DNA of 64,000 nt from Trichobilharzia regenti (Eukaryota > Platyhelminthes > Trematoda > Strigeidida > Schistosomatidae). The translations under genes and the position numbers were made by a program. The notes below the pieces were generated by a model. It searched no databases. It worked only from the letters and a program-made list of their open reading frames with translations, and had not been told where the DNA came from. The stretch is taken from assembly GCA_944472135.2 (NCBI GenBank), contig OX235270.1, positions 55,371,267 to 55,435,266 of the forward strand, read 5' to 3'. This document shows positions 23,901 through 37,600 of the stretch, one piece after another (position 1 is the stretch's first letter; the number at the start of each line of letters is the position of its first letter).

Positions 23901-26900
23901 GGACAGGTTTTCTGCGAAGTTTTCGTGCTTTAATAGTCCTCGTCGGTCCATCCTGGCGGAAATCTCTTACTCATAAAACAAGATAGTGATTACATCAAGA
24001 CTCCGAAGCCTAGTGATCAGAATGTGTGTGTTACATGGAATTAACAGCTGGCAATAGTCACAGGCTGTCCCAGCTTATCCAGTCATTACATTCAGAAAGC
24101 ACACTGTCAGTGAGACTGTCTGTGACACAGATAGTACGCTGACTGACAACCAGAAAGGTTTGCCCAGATTTCTAGGTGAAAATTTAAGTGGCGAGCAGTA
24201 CTTATTATACCTAACCACAATATTCCAGTGTCGGTTCACGTTGACTCACCCAGCGAAGCGGAGTTCCGAAATGCACTCCAACTTCATGAAGAACTCGGCT
24301 CTCTTTAAACACGACAGTGATCTCCACACAGACTTGAGGGAAATGAAAGCTTGCCTTGCTTTCCCGATCCTCGCTTTGATATCCTCGTCAGTTCCGCCTG
24401 TAGTTGAAACGATGCTTCCCGGGTTGGTAGGTAAAGGAGGTTGCTTCTTTCAGATTTCTCCCATTTATTCTGATTGTTGCCTGTTGTTATTGCCGTTGCT
24501 TCTGACCAGGAATCTTCATCACCTCTGTCTTCTCTATGTTCACCTGAAGTCCTATCTCTGATGCTTCAGATCAACAAGTTGTGTTGAAATAATAACAATT
24601 CATCATTACATTCTTGTCTATGAATCTGTCTGGGAAACGATCCTCCATCAGGATTCTTCGGATATTTTTCAGTTTTTCGGCAACAGATTCCTCGGTACAC
24701 ATTTTCCGGATTCCCGAGGGAAGATAAAAGGTGAGATTTCTTTCTGCTTTTAAGGACACAACTTTCCAAATTGACAAACTGTCTGTTCCATGTTGGTTTC
24801 TTCTAGATGAGTCTCTTCGGCGAGTTATCAACATTTCCTCGTAGTTGAACATCGAGGAAATGGAAAATTGAGTCAGATTCAACTTCCATACTAAAGTCAA
24901 CGTTTGGGTGGGTATTATTGAAGGTTTGCAGTAGGTTTCTGAGATCCAAATTCTCATCACAAATAATGAAAGTATCATCGAAGTATTTCTGGTAAAGATG
25001 AAGCTCACTGATAGTAAATGGCAAGAGATTATTTCCTACGCTAGCCATGAGACATTTGGTCAAGAGGTGTCCTAGATGAGAACAGATTGGTTTCAGAGTA
25101 ACGAAATCCACGGTTGTCTTATTTCCATGCATCACACTGAGATGATTTTTGGTATGTCTATCTGGTGAACTCCACGTCGTCTTATTTGTTCCCTTTGCTG
25201 GTACACGTTTCCTCCTATCTCCAAACCACTAAAGGCGCAGATGTCTGCAAAGAGTACCCTGTTCTCATTCAGTTCACTAAGCTCCTGTCGACTCATCGTG
25301 ATTTCTGTTCCCGTGTTGTTTGCTCCTAGTTTGGCTGGCAGTCACCCACTAGAATTTTGATGTCACCATCTGGCTGGGGTGTGGTTCCTTGCTGCTAGCA
25401 GTTGGTTGTCTATACAAGTTCTTATTCTCCACTGCGTGTGTAGCATTGTATAACTGCTAGACCAGCTATTGACCCTCTAGAGTGTGTGGACGAACACTAG
25501 CTGAATTCACAAGACATCGCCAAGGATGTTTCTATGATAAAGGACAGGTTTTCTGCGAAGTTTTCGTGCTTTAATAGTCCTCGTCGGTCCATCCTGGCGG
25601 AAATCTCTTACTCATAAAACAAGATAGTGATTACATCAAGACTCCGAAGCCTAGTGATCAGAATGTGTGTGTTACATGGAATTAACAGCTGGCAATAGTC
25701 ACAGGCTGTCCCAGCTTATCCAGTCATTACATTCAGAAAGCACACTGTCAGTGAGACTGTCTGTGACACAGATAGTACGCTGACTGACAACCAGAAAGGT
25801 TTGCCCAGATTTCTAGGTGAAAATTTAAGTGGCGAGCAGTACTTATTATACCTAACCACAATATTCCAGTGTCGGTTCACGTTGACTCACCCAGCGAAGC
25901 GGAGTTCCGAAATGCACTCCAACTTCATGAAGAACTCGGCTCTCTTTAAACACGACAGTGATCTCCACACAGACTTGAGGGAAATGAAAGCTTGCCTTGC
26001 TTTCCCGATCCTCGCTTTGATATCCTCGTCAGTTCCGCCTGTAGTTGAAACGATGCTTCCCGGGTTGGTAGGTAAAGGAGGTTGCTTCTTTCAGATTTCT
26101 CCCATTTATTCTGATTGTTGCCTGTTGTTATTGCCGTTGCTTCTGACCAGGAATCTTCATCACCTCTGTCTTCTCTATGTTCACCTGAAGTCCTATCTCT
26201 GATGCTTCAGATCAACAAGTTGTGTTGAAATAATAACAATTCATCATTACATTCTTGTCTATGAATCTGTCTGGGAAACGATCCTCCATCAGGATTCTTC
26301 GGATATTTTTCAGTTTTTCGGCAACAGATTCCTCGGTACACATTTTCCGGATTCCCGAGGGAAGATAAAAGGTGAGATTTCTTTCTGCTTTTAAGGACAC
26401 AACTTTCCAAATTGACAAACTGTCTGTTCCATGTTGGTTTCTTCTAGATGAGTCTCTTCGGCGAGTTATCAACATTTCCTCGTAGTTGAACATCGAGGAA
26501 ATGGAAAATTGAGTCAGATTCAACTTCCATACTAAAGTCAACGTTTGGGTGGGTATTATTGAAGGTTTGCAGTAGGTTTCTGAGATCCAAATTCTCATCA
26601 CAAATAATGAAAGTATCATCGAAGTATTTCTGGTAAAGATGAAGCTCACTGATAGTAAATGGCAAGAGATTATTTCCTACGCTAGCCATGAGACATTTGG
26701 TCAAGAGGTGTCCTAGATGAGAACAGATTGGTTTCAGAGTAACGAAATCCACGGTTGTCTTATTTCCATGCATCACACTGAGATGATTTTTGGTATGTCT
26801 ATCTGGTGAACTCCACGTCGTCTTATTTGTTCCCTTTGCTGGTACACGTTTCCTCCTATCTCCAAACCACTAAAGGCGCAGATGTCTGCAAAGAGTACCC

Positions 26901-29900
26901 TGTTCTCATTCAGTTCACTAAGCTCCTGTCGACTCATCGTGATTTCTGTTCCCGTGTTGTTTGCTCCTAGTTTGGCTGGCAGTCACCCACTAGAATTTTG
27001 ATGTCACCATCTGGCTGGGGTGTGGTTCCTTGCTGCTAGCAGTTGGTTGTCTATACAAGTTCTTATTCTCCACTGCGTGTGTAGCATTGTATAACTGCTA
27101 GACCAGCTATTGACCCTCTAGAGTGTGTGGACGAACACTAGCTGAATTCACAAGACATCGCCAAGGATGTTTCTATGATAAAGGACAGGTTTTCTGCGAA
27201 GTTTTCGTGCTTTAATAGTCCTCGTCGGTCCATCCTGGCGGAAATCTCTTACTCATAAAACAAGATAGTGATTACATCAAGACTCCGAAGCCTAGTGATC
27301 AGAATGTGTGTGTTACATGGAATTAACAGCTGGCAATAGTCACAGGCTGTCCCAGCTTATCCAGTCATTACATTCAGAAAGCACACTGTCAGTGAGACTG
27401 TCTGTGACACAGATAGTACGCTGACTGACAACCAGAAAGGTTTGCCCAGATTTCTAGGTGAAAATTTAAGTGGCGAGCAGTACTTATTATACCTAACCAC
27501 AATATTCCAGTGTCGGTTCACGTTGACTCACCCAGCGAAGCGGAGTTCCGAAATGCACTCCAACTTCATGAAGAACTCGGCTCTCTTTAAACACGACAGT
27601 GATCTCCACACAGACTTGAGGGAAATGAAAGCTTGCCTTGCTTTCCCGATCCTCGCTTTGATATCCTCGTCAGTTCCGCCTGTAGTTGAAACGATGCTTC
27701 CCGGGTTGGTAGGTAAAGGAGGTTGCTTCTTTCAGATTTCTCCCATTTATTCTGATTGTTGCCTGTTGTTATTGCCGTTGCTTCTGACCAGGAATCTTCA
27801 TCACCTCTGTCTTCTCTATGTTCACCTGAAGTCCTATCTCTGATGCTTCAGATCAACAAGTTGTGTTGAAATAATAACAATTCATCATTACATTCTTGTC
27901 TATGAATCTGTCTGGGAAACGATCCTCCATCAGGATTCTTCGGATATTTTTCAGTTTTTCGGCAACAGATTCCTCGGTACACATTTTCCGGATTCCCGAG
28001 GGAAGATAAAAGGTGAGATTTCTTTCTGCTTTTAAGGACACAACTTTCCAAATTGACAAACTGTCTGTTCCATGTTGGTTTCTTCTAGATGAGTCTCTTC
28101 GGCGAGTTATCAACATTTCCTCGTAGTTGAACATCGAGGAAATGGAAAATTGAGTCAGATTCAACTTCCATACTAAAGTCAACGTTTGGGTGGGTATTAT
28201 TGAAGGTTTGCAGTAGGTTTCTGAGATCCAAATTCTCATCACAAATAATGAAAGTATCATCGAAGTATTTCTGGTAAAGATGAAGCTCACTGATAGTAAA
28301 TGGCAAGAGATTATTTCCTACGCTAGCCATGAGACATTTGGTCAAGAGGTGTCCTAGATGAGAACAGATTGGTTTCAGAGTAACGAAATCCACGGTTGTC
28401 TTATTTCCATGCATCACACTGAGATGATTTTTGGTATGTCTATCTGGTGAACTCCACGTCGTCTTATTTGTTCCCTTTGCTGGTACACGTTTCCTCCTAT
28501 CTCCAAACCACTAAAGGCGCAGATGTCTGCAAAGAGTACCCTGTTCTCATTCAGTTCACTAAGCTCCTGTCGACTCATCGTGATTTCTGTTCCCGTGTTG
28601 TTTGCTCCTAGTTTGGCTGGCAGTCACCCACTAGAATTTTGATGTCACCATCTGGCTGGGGTGTGGTTCCTTGCTGCTAGCAGTTGGTTGTCTATACAAG
28701 TTCTTATTCTCCACTGCGTGTGTAGCATTGTATAACTGCTAGACCAGCTATTGACCCTCTAGAGTGTGTGGACGAACACTAGCTGAATTCACAAGACATC
28801 GCCAAGGATGTTTCTATGATAAAGGACAGGTTTTCTGCGAAGTTTTCGTGCTTTAATAGTCCTCGTCGGTCCATCCTGGCGGAAATCTCTTACTCATAAA
28901 ACAAGATAGTGATTACATCAAGACTCCGAAGCCTAGTGATCAGAATGTGTGTGTTACATGGAATTAACAGCTGGCAATAGTCACAGGCTGTCCCAGCTTA
29001 TCCAGTCATTACATTCAGAAAGCACACTGTCAGTGAGACTGTCTGTGACACAGATAGTACGCTGACTGACAACCAGAAAGGTTTGCCCAGATTTCTAGGT
29101 GAAAATTTAAGTGGCGAGCAGTACTTATTATACCTAACCACAATATTCCAGTGTCGGTTCACGTTGACTCACCCAGCGAAGCGGAGTTCCGAAATGCACT
29201 CCAACTTCATGAAGAACTCGGCTCTCTTTAAACACGACAGTGATCTCCACACAGACTTGAGGGAAATGAAAGCTTGCCTTGCTTTCCCGATCCTCGCTTT
29301 GATATCCTCGTCAGTTCCGCCTGTAGTTGAAACGATGCTTCCCGGGTTGGTAGGTAAAGGAGGTTGCTTCTTTCAGATTTCTCCCATTTATTCTGATTGT
29401 TGCCTGTTGTTATTGCCGTTGCTTCTGACCAGGAATCTTCATCACCTCTGTCTTCTCTATGTTCACCTGAAGTCCTATCTCTGATGCTTCAGATCAACAA
29501 GTTGTGTTGAAATAATAACAATTCATCATTACATTCTTGTCTATGAATCTGTCTGGGAAACGATCCTCCATCAGGATTCTTCGGATATTTTTCAGTTTTT
29601 CGGCAACAGATTCCTCGGTACACATTTTCCGGATTCCCGAGGGAAGATAAAAGGTGAGATTTCTTTCTGCTTTTAAGGACACAACTTTCCAAATTGACAA
29701 ACTGTCTGTTCCATGTTGGTTTCTTCTAGATGAGTCTCTTCGGCGAGTTATCAACATTTCCTCGTAGTTGAACATCGAGGAAATGGAAAATTGAGTCAGA
29801 TTCAACTTCCATACTAAAGTCAACGTTTGGGTGGGTATTATTGAAGGTTTGCAGTAGGTTTCTGAGATCCAAATTCTCATCACAAATAATGAAAGTATCA

Positions 29901-30163
29901 TCGAAGTATTTCTGGTAAAGATGAAGCTCACTGATAGTAAATGGCAAGAGATTATTTCCTACGCTAGCCATGAGACATTTGGTCAAGAGGTGTCCTAGAT
30001 GAGAACAGATTGGTTTCAGAGTAACGAAATCCACGGTTGTCTTATTTCCATGCATCACACTGAGATGATGTTTGGTATGTCTATCTGGTGAACTCCACGT
30101 CGTCTTATTTGTTCCCTTTGCTGGTACACGTTTCCTCCTATCTCCAAACCACTAAAGGCGCAG

Positions 30164-31679
30164 AAAAAAAAAAAAAGACAATTTCTATCTCTGTATTGTT
30201 TAAAATACTTACTGTTGACTGTTGATATGTTTCTTATATGAATTGCATTCTAATTCCGCTAAATACAAATTCCTGATTGCTGCCCTCTCTGGGTTTTGTT
30301 TAGATTCTATAATTCCGTCATCCGGTATACTAATAATTCAAGTACAATAAATTACTACAAATTGGCGTCGCGATGGAGCTAAGTAACCTGGGAAAATTTC
30401 CTCTTAATGGTTCTCCGCGGGAGATTGCTGATTATTTGGAATGCTTTGATGCGTGGTGCATTTCCAAGAATGTTCGGGATGATAAAATACCTGCTCATTT
30501 CATCACCGCTATTAGGCTTGATGCATATAGCCTGGTGAAGAATCTGGCGTTTCCAGATAAACCCATTTCTATGCCATATGCTAAGCTCCGTGAACTTCTT
30601 ATAGATCACTTCCATGTAACTACTTTTGAGACCAGAGAGAGGGCTCACTTCAACAAACTGGTACGTTCTCCCAATCACTTCTATTCTTCAACTCAAATTC
30701 AAGACTCAAAGTGAAACTTTGGAGATCAGCTACACACTCAACTACGTGATCGTCTAATTGCTGGAATCAATATTCCTAAGTTAGAGAAAGAGTTAATTCA
30801 GATTCCTTCTTGTACTTTCCAAACTGCTAAAGATGTATGTATTACATATGAAGATGTCCATAATGAATATTCTGCTCCCACTACGTCAGTATCTGATGTT
30901 ATGCTTTCTAAAGTCGAAAATACAAGTGTTCATGGAAAGAAATCCAAACTGCCGACCACAGGTAATAGAATGCAGCCAGAGATCAAAAACATTAAACCGT
31001 GTTTATCCTGTGGAAAGATACATCTACGAAGCACTTGCCGTTTTCGGGAGCTAAGTGCTATAATTGTGGTAAAGTTGGACACATCAAGACGGTTTGCAGA
31101 AGTTCGAATACTTATGTTGCTCAACAATCTTATAATTCTCCCAAGCTGTCTAGCAAAATGGAGTCAATGTGTCTTTCAACTTTTCAAAATACTCAAGCTA
31201 ATCCAACGAAAACCTCCACTGCAAGTTCAGCAACGCAAGTATCAACTGTATTCAAAAATGAGGTAGCAAAGTTGCAATGTGAACTGTCGAAAGCACGAAA
31301 AGACCTGAATGAGATGAGAGAGCAACTGAATAAAATTGAGGAATTACTGCATATGCATAGACTACGTCTGGTGAATCCAGAGCATACAAGTTCTTGTGAA
31401 AGTCCTGCAAAACTATTCAAATCTCGAATTCTCAAAAAGCATCTGATGTCCACTACTTCTAATGTACATTATTACAAAGATAATAACTACAGACCTTCTG
31501 TTGGAATTATACTACAAAAAATGGGAAATCGAGTGGTGAAGATATTAGACATCAAAGATCACTCAGTTCATAACGGACACCTGGACAAAGTGACAATAAA
31601 TGAAGTAGGTCGTTCCAATTATAATATTATTGATTCCGCTAATAATCCTGATTTTGTAGATAATTCAGAAATAAGTCCA
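30164..31679 (+). mobile_element. LTR element insert 1 in the array, truncated at both ends
   Basis: Same element as 41530-43360. The first ten bases of the LTR (TGTGGTGATT) are missing and a run of 13 A stands in their place. The rest of the 5' LTR and leader runs to 30372. The 3' LTR and end of the coding region are absent: element sequence ...AAGTCCAGAT joins array sequence at the unit's own AGATGTCTGC, sharing AGAT. It interrupts the unit at the same position as insert 2. It differs from insert 2's 5' LTR at roughly eight places, clustered near 30320-30340. Confidence 0.85.
30373..31679 (+). pseudogene. Gag-like gene of insert 1, frameshifted
   Basis: It begins with the same MELSNLGKFPLNGSPREIAD start as insert 2 but has a net 11-base loss near 30676, which brings a stop after 113 residues. 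A further frame change occurs near 31045, inside the zinc-knuckle region. The last frame (from about 30999) retains a second zinc knuckle with CYNCGKVGHIKTVC and the coiled coil, and runs out of the element into array DNA, ending at 31769 with array-encoded residues. It is not a functional gene. Confidence 0.85.
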
Positions 31680-34600
31680 GATGTCTGCAAAGAGTACCCT
31701 GTTCTCATTCAGTTCACTAAGCTCCTGTCGACTCATCGTGATTTCTGTTCCCGTGTTGTTTGCTCCTAGTTTGGCTGGCAGTCACCCACTAGAATTTTGA
31801 TGTCACCATCTGGCTGGGGTGTGGTTCCTTGCTGCTAGCAGTTGGTTGTCTATACAAGTTCTTATTCTCCACTGCGTGTGTAGCATTGTATAACTGCTAG
31901 ACCAGCTATTGACCCTCTAGAGTGTGTGGACGAACACTAGCTGAATTCACAAGACATCGCCAAGGATGTTTCTATGATAAAGGACAGGTTTTCTGCGAAG
32001 TTTTCGTGCTTTAATAGTCCTCGTCGGTCCATCCTGGCGGAAATCTCTTACTCATAAAACAAGATAGTGATTACATCAAGACTCCGAAGCCTAGTGATCA
32101 GAATGTGTGTGTTACATGGAATTAACAGCTGGCAATAGTCACAGGCTGTCCCAGCTTATCCAGTCATTACATTCAGAAAGCACACTGTCAGTGAGACTGT
32201 CTGTGACACAGATAGTACGCTGACTGACAACCAGAAAGGTTTGCCCAGATTTCTAGGTGAAAATTTAAGTGGCGAGCAGTACTTATTATACCTAACCACA
32301 ATATTCCAGTGTCGGTTCACGTTGACTCACCCAGCGAAGCGGAGTTCCGAAATGCACTCCAACTTCATGAAGAACTCGGCTCTCTTTAAACACGACAGTG
32401 ATCTCCACACAGACTTGAGGGAAATGAAAGCTTGCCTTGCTTTCCCGATCCTCGCTTTGATATCCTCGTCAGTTCCGCCTGTAGTTGAAACGATGCTTCC
32501 CGGGTTGGTAGGTAAAGGAGGTTGCTTCTTTCAGATTTCTCCCATTTATTCTGATTGTTGCCTGTTGTTATTGCCGTTGCTTCTGACCAGGAATCTTCAT
32601 CACCTCTGTCTTCTCTATGTTCACCTGAAGTCCTATCTCTGATGCTTCAGATCAACAAGTTGTGTTGAAATAATAACAATTCATCATTACATTCTTGTCT
32701 ATGAATCTGTCTGGGAAACGATCCTCCATCAGGATTCTTCGGATATTTTTCAGTTTTTCGGCAACAGATTCCTCGGTACACATTTTCCGGATTCCCGAGG
32801 GAAGATAAAAGGTGAGATTTCTTTCTGCTTTTAAGGACACAACTTTCCAAATTGACAAACTGTCTGTTCCATGTTGGTTTCTTCTAGATGAGTCTCTTCG
32901 GCGAGTTATCAACATTTCCTCGTAGTTGAACATCGAGGAAATGGAAAATTGAGTCAGATTCAACTTCCATACTAAAGTCAACGTTTGGGTGGGTATTATT
33001 GAAGGTTTGCAGTAGGTTTCTGAGATCCAAATTCTCATCACAAATAATGAAAGTATCATCGAAGTATTTCTGGTAAAGATGAAGCTCACTGATAGTAAAT
33101 GGCAAGAGATTATTTCCTACGCTAGCCATGAGACATTTGGTCAAGAGGTGTCCTAGATGAGAACAGATTGGTTTCAGAGTAACGAAATCCACGGTTGTCT
33201 TATTTCCATGCATCACACTGAGATGATGTTTGGTGTGTCTATCTGGTGAACTCCACGTCGTCTTATTTGTTCCCTTTGCTGGTACACGTTTCCTCCTATC
33301 TCCAAACCACTAAAGGCGCAGATGTCTGCAAAGAGTACCCTGTTCTCATTCAGTTCACTAAGCTCCTGTCGACTCATCGTGATTTCTGTTCCCGTGTTGT
33401 TTGCTCCTAGTTTGGCTGGCAGTCACCCACTAGAATTTTGATGTCACCATCTGGCTGGGGTGTGGTTCCTTGCTGCTAGCAGTTGGTTGTCTATACAAGT
33501 TCTTATTCTCCACTGCGTGTGTAGCATTGTATAACTGCTAGACCAGCTATTGACCCTCTAGAGTGTGTGGACGAACACTAGCTGAATTCACAAGACATCG
33601 CCAAGGATGTTTCTATGATAAAGGACAGGTTTTCTGCGAAGTTTTCGTGCTTTAATAGTCCTCGTCGGTCCATCCTGGCGGAAATCTCTTACTCATAAAA
33701 CAAGATAGTGATTACATCAAGACTCCGAAGCCTAGTGATCAGAATGTGTGTGTTACATGGAATTAACAGCTGGCAATAGTCACAGGCTGTCCCAGCTTAT
33801 CCAGTCATTACATTCAGAAAGCACACTGTCAGTGAGACTGTCTGTGACACAGATAGTACGCTGACTGACAACCAGAAAGGTTTGCCCAGATTTCTAGGTG
33901 AAAATTTAAGTGGCGAGCAGTACTTATTATACCTAACCACAATATTCCAGTGTCGGTTCACGTTGACTCACCCAGCGAAGCGGAGTTCCGAAATGCACTC
34001 CAACTTCATGAAGAACTCGGCTCTCTTTAAACACGACAGTGATCTCCACACAGACTTGAGGGAAATGAAAGCTTGCCTTGCTTTCCCGATCCTCGCTTTG
34101 ATATCCTCGTCAGTTCCGCCTGTAGTTGAAACGATGCTTCCCGGGTTGGTAGATAAAGGAGGTTGCTTCTTTCAGATTTCTCCCATTTATTCTGATTGTT
34201 GCCTGTTGTTATTGCCGTTGCTTCTGACCAGGAATCTTCATCACCTCTGTCTTCTCTATGTTCACCTGAAGTCCTATCTCTGATGCTTCAGATCAACAAG
34301 TTGTGTTGAAATAATAACAATTCATCATTACATTCTTGTCTATGAATCTGTCTGGGAAACGATCCTCCATCAGGATTCTTCGGATATTTTTCAGTTTTTC
34401 GGCAACAGATTCCTCGGTACACATTTTCCGGATTCCCGAGGGAAGATAAAAGGTGAGATTTCTTTCTGCTTTTAAGGACACAACTTTCCAAATTGACAAA
34501 CTGTCTGTTCCATGTTGGTTTATTCTAGATGAGTCTCTTCGGCGAGTTATCAACATTTCCTCGTAGTTGAACATCGAGGAAATGGAAAATTGAGTCAGAT

Positions 34601-37600
34601 TCAACTTCCATACTAAAGTCAACGTTTGGGTGGGTATTATTGAAGGTTTGCAGTAGGTTTCTGAGATCCAAATTCTCATCACAAATAATGAAAGTATCAT
34701 CGAAGTATTTCTGGTAAAGATGAAGCTCACTGATAGTAAATGGCAAGAGATTATTTCCTACGCTAGCCATGAGACATTTGGTCAAGAGGTGTCCTAGATG
34801 AGAACAGATTGGTTTCAGAGTAACGAAATCCACGGTTGTCTTATTTCCATGCATCACACTGAGATGATTTTTGGTGTGTCTATCTGGTGAACTCCACGTC
34901 GTCTTATTTGTTCCCTTTGCTGGTACACGTTTCCTCCTATCTCCAAACCACTAAAGGCGCAGATGTCTGCAAAGAGTACCCTGTTCTCATTCAGTTCACT
35001 AAGCTCCTGTCGACTCATCGTGATTTCTGTTCCCGTGTTGTTTGCTCCTAGTTTGGCTGGCAGTCACCCACTAGAATTTTGATGTCACCATCTGGCTGGG
35101 GTGTGGTTCCTTGCTGCTAGCAGTTGGTTGTCTATACAAGTTCTTATTCTCCACTGCGTGTGTAGCATTGTATAACTGCTAGACCAGCTATTGACCCTCT
35201 AGAGTGTGTGGACGAACACTAGCTGAATTCACAAGACATCGCCAAGGATGTTTCTATGATAAAGGACAGGTTTTCTGCGAAGTTTTCGTGCTTTAATAGT
35301 CCTCGTCGGTCCATCCTGGCGGAAATCTCTTACTCATAAAACAAGATAGTGATTACATCAAGACTCCGAAGCCTAGTGATCAGAATGTGTGTGTTACATG
35401 GAATTAACAGCTGGCAATAGTCACAGGCTGTCCCAGCTTATCCAGTCATTACATTCAGAAAGCACACTGTCAGTGAGACTGTCTGTGACACAGATAGTAC
35501 GCTGACTGACAACCAGAAAGGTTTGCCCAGATTTCTAGGTGAAAATTTAAGTGGCGAGCAGTACTTATTATACCTAACCACAATATTCCAGTGTCGGTTC
35601 ACGTTGACTCACCCAGCGAAGCGGAGTTCCGAAATGCACTCCAACTTCATGAAGAACTCGGCTCTCTTTAAACACGACAGTGATCTCCACACAGACTTGA
35701 GGGAAATGAAAGCTTGCCTTGCTTTCCCGATCCTCGCTTTGATATCCTCGTCAGTTCCGCCTGTAGTTGAAACGATGCTTCCCGGGTTGGTAGGTAAAGG
35801 AGGTTGCTTCTTTCAGATTTCTCCCATTTATTCTGATTGTTGCCTGTTGTTATTGCCGTTGCTTCTGACCAGGAATCTTCATCACCTCTGTCTTCTCTAT
35901 GTTCACCTGAAGTCCTATCTCTGATGCTTCAGATCAACAAGTTGTGTTGAAATAATAACAATTCATCATTACATTCTTGTCTATGAATCTGTCTGGGAAA
36001 CGATCCTCCATCAGGATTCTTCGGATATTTTTCAGTTTTTCGGCAACAGATTCCTCGGTACACATTTTCCGGATTCCCGAGGGAAGATAAAAGGTGAGAT
36101 TTCTTTCTGCTTTTAAGGACACAACTTTCCAAATTGACAAACTGTCTGTTCCATGTTGGTTTATTCTAGATGAGTCTCTTCGGCGAGTTATCAACATTTC
36201 CTCGTAGTTGAACATCGAGGAAATGGAAAATTGAGTCAGATTCAACTTCCATACTAAAGTCAACGTTTGGGTGGGTATTATTGAAGGTTTGCAGTAGGTT
36301 TCTGAGATCCAAATTCTCATCACAAATAATGAAAGTATCATCGAAGTATTTCTGGTAAAGATGAAGCTCACTGATAGTAAATGGCAAGAGATTATTTCCT
36401 ACGCTAGCCATGAGACATTTGGTCAAGAGGTGTCCTAGATGAGAACAGATTGGTTTCAGAGTAACGAAATCCACGGTTGTCTTATTTCCATGCATCACAC
36501 TGAGATGATTTTTGGTGTGTCTATCTGGTGAACTCCACGTCGTCTTATTTGTTCCCTTTGCTGGTACACGTTTCCTCCTATCTCCAAACCACTAAAGGCG
36601 CAGATGTCTGCAAAGAGTACCCTGTTCTCATTCAGTTCACTAAGCTCCTGTCGACTCATCGTGATTTCTGTTCCCGTGTTGTTTGCTCCTAGTTTGGCTG
36701 GCAGTCACCCACTAGAATTTTGATGTCACCATCTGGCTGGGGTGTGGTTCCTTGCTGCTAGCAGTTGGTTGTCTATACAAGTTCTTATTCTCCACTGCGT
36801 GTGTAGCATTGTATAACTGCTAGACCAGCTATTGACCCTCTAGAGTGTGTGGACGAACACTAGCTGAATTCACAAGACATCGCCAAGGATGTTTCTATGA
36901 TAAAGGACAGGTTTTCTGCGAAGTTTTCGTGCTTTAATAGTCCTCGTTGGTCCATCCTGGCGGAAATCTCTTACTCATAAAACAAGATAGTGATTACATC
37001 AAGACTCCGAAGCCTAGTGATCAGAATGTGTGTGTTACATGGAATTAACAGCTGGCAATAGTCACAGGCTGTCCCAGCTTATCCAGTCATTACATTCAGA
37101 AAGCACACTGTCAGTGAGACTGTCTGTGACACAGATAGTACGCTGACTGACAACCAGAAAGGTTTGCCCAGATTTCTAGGTGAAAATTTAAGTGGCGAGC
37201 AGTACTTATTATACCTAACCACAATATTCCAGTGTCGGTTCACGTTGACTCACCCAGCGAAGCGGAGTTCCGAAATGCACTCCAACTTCATGAAGAACTC
37301 GGCTCTCTTTAAACACGACAGTGATCTCCACACAGACTTGAGGGAAATGAAAGCTTGCCTTGCTTTCCCGATCCTCGCTTTGATATCCTCGTCAGTTCCG
37401 CCTGTAGTTGAAACGATGCTTCCCGGGTTGGTAGGTAAAGGAGGTTGCTTCTTTCAGATTTCTCCCATTTATTCTGATTGTTGCCTGTTGTTATTGCCGT
37501 TGCTTCTGACCAGGAATCTTCATCACCTCTGTCTTCTCTATGTTCACCTGAAGTCCTATCTCTGATGCTTCAGATCAACAAGTTGTGTTGAAATAATAAC

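Noticed and set aside
30164..30176. A13 run taken as a retroposition poly(A) tail
   Set aside because: It lies at the 5' side of the sense strand of the element, so it cannot be a 3' tail of a sense transcript.
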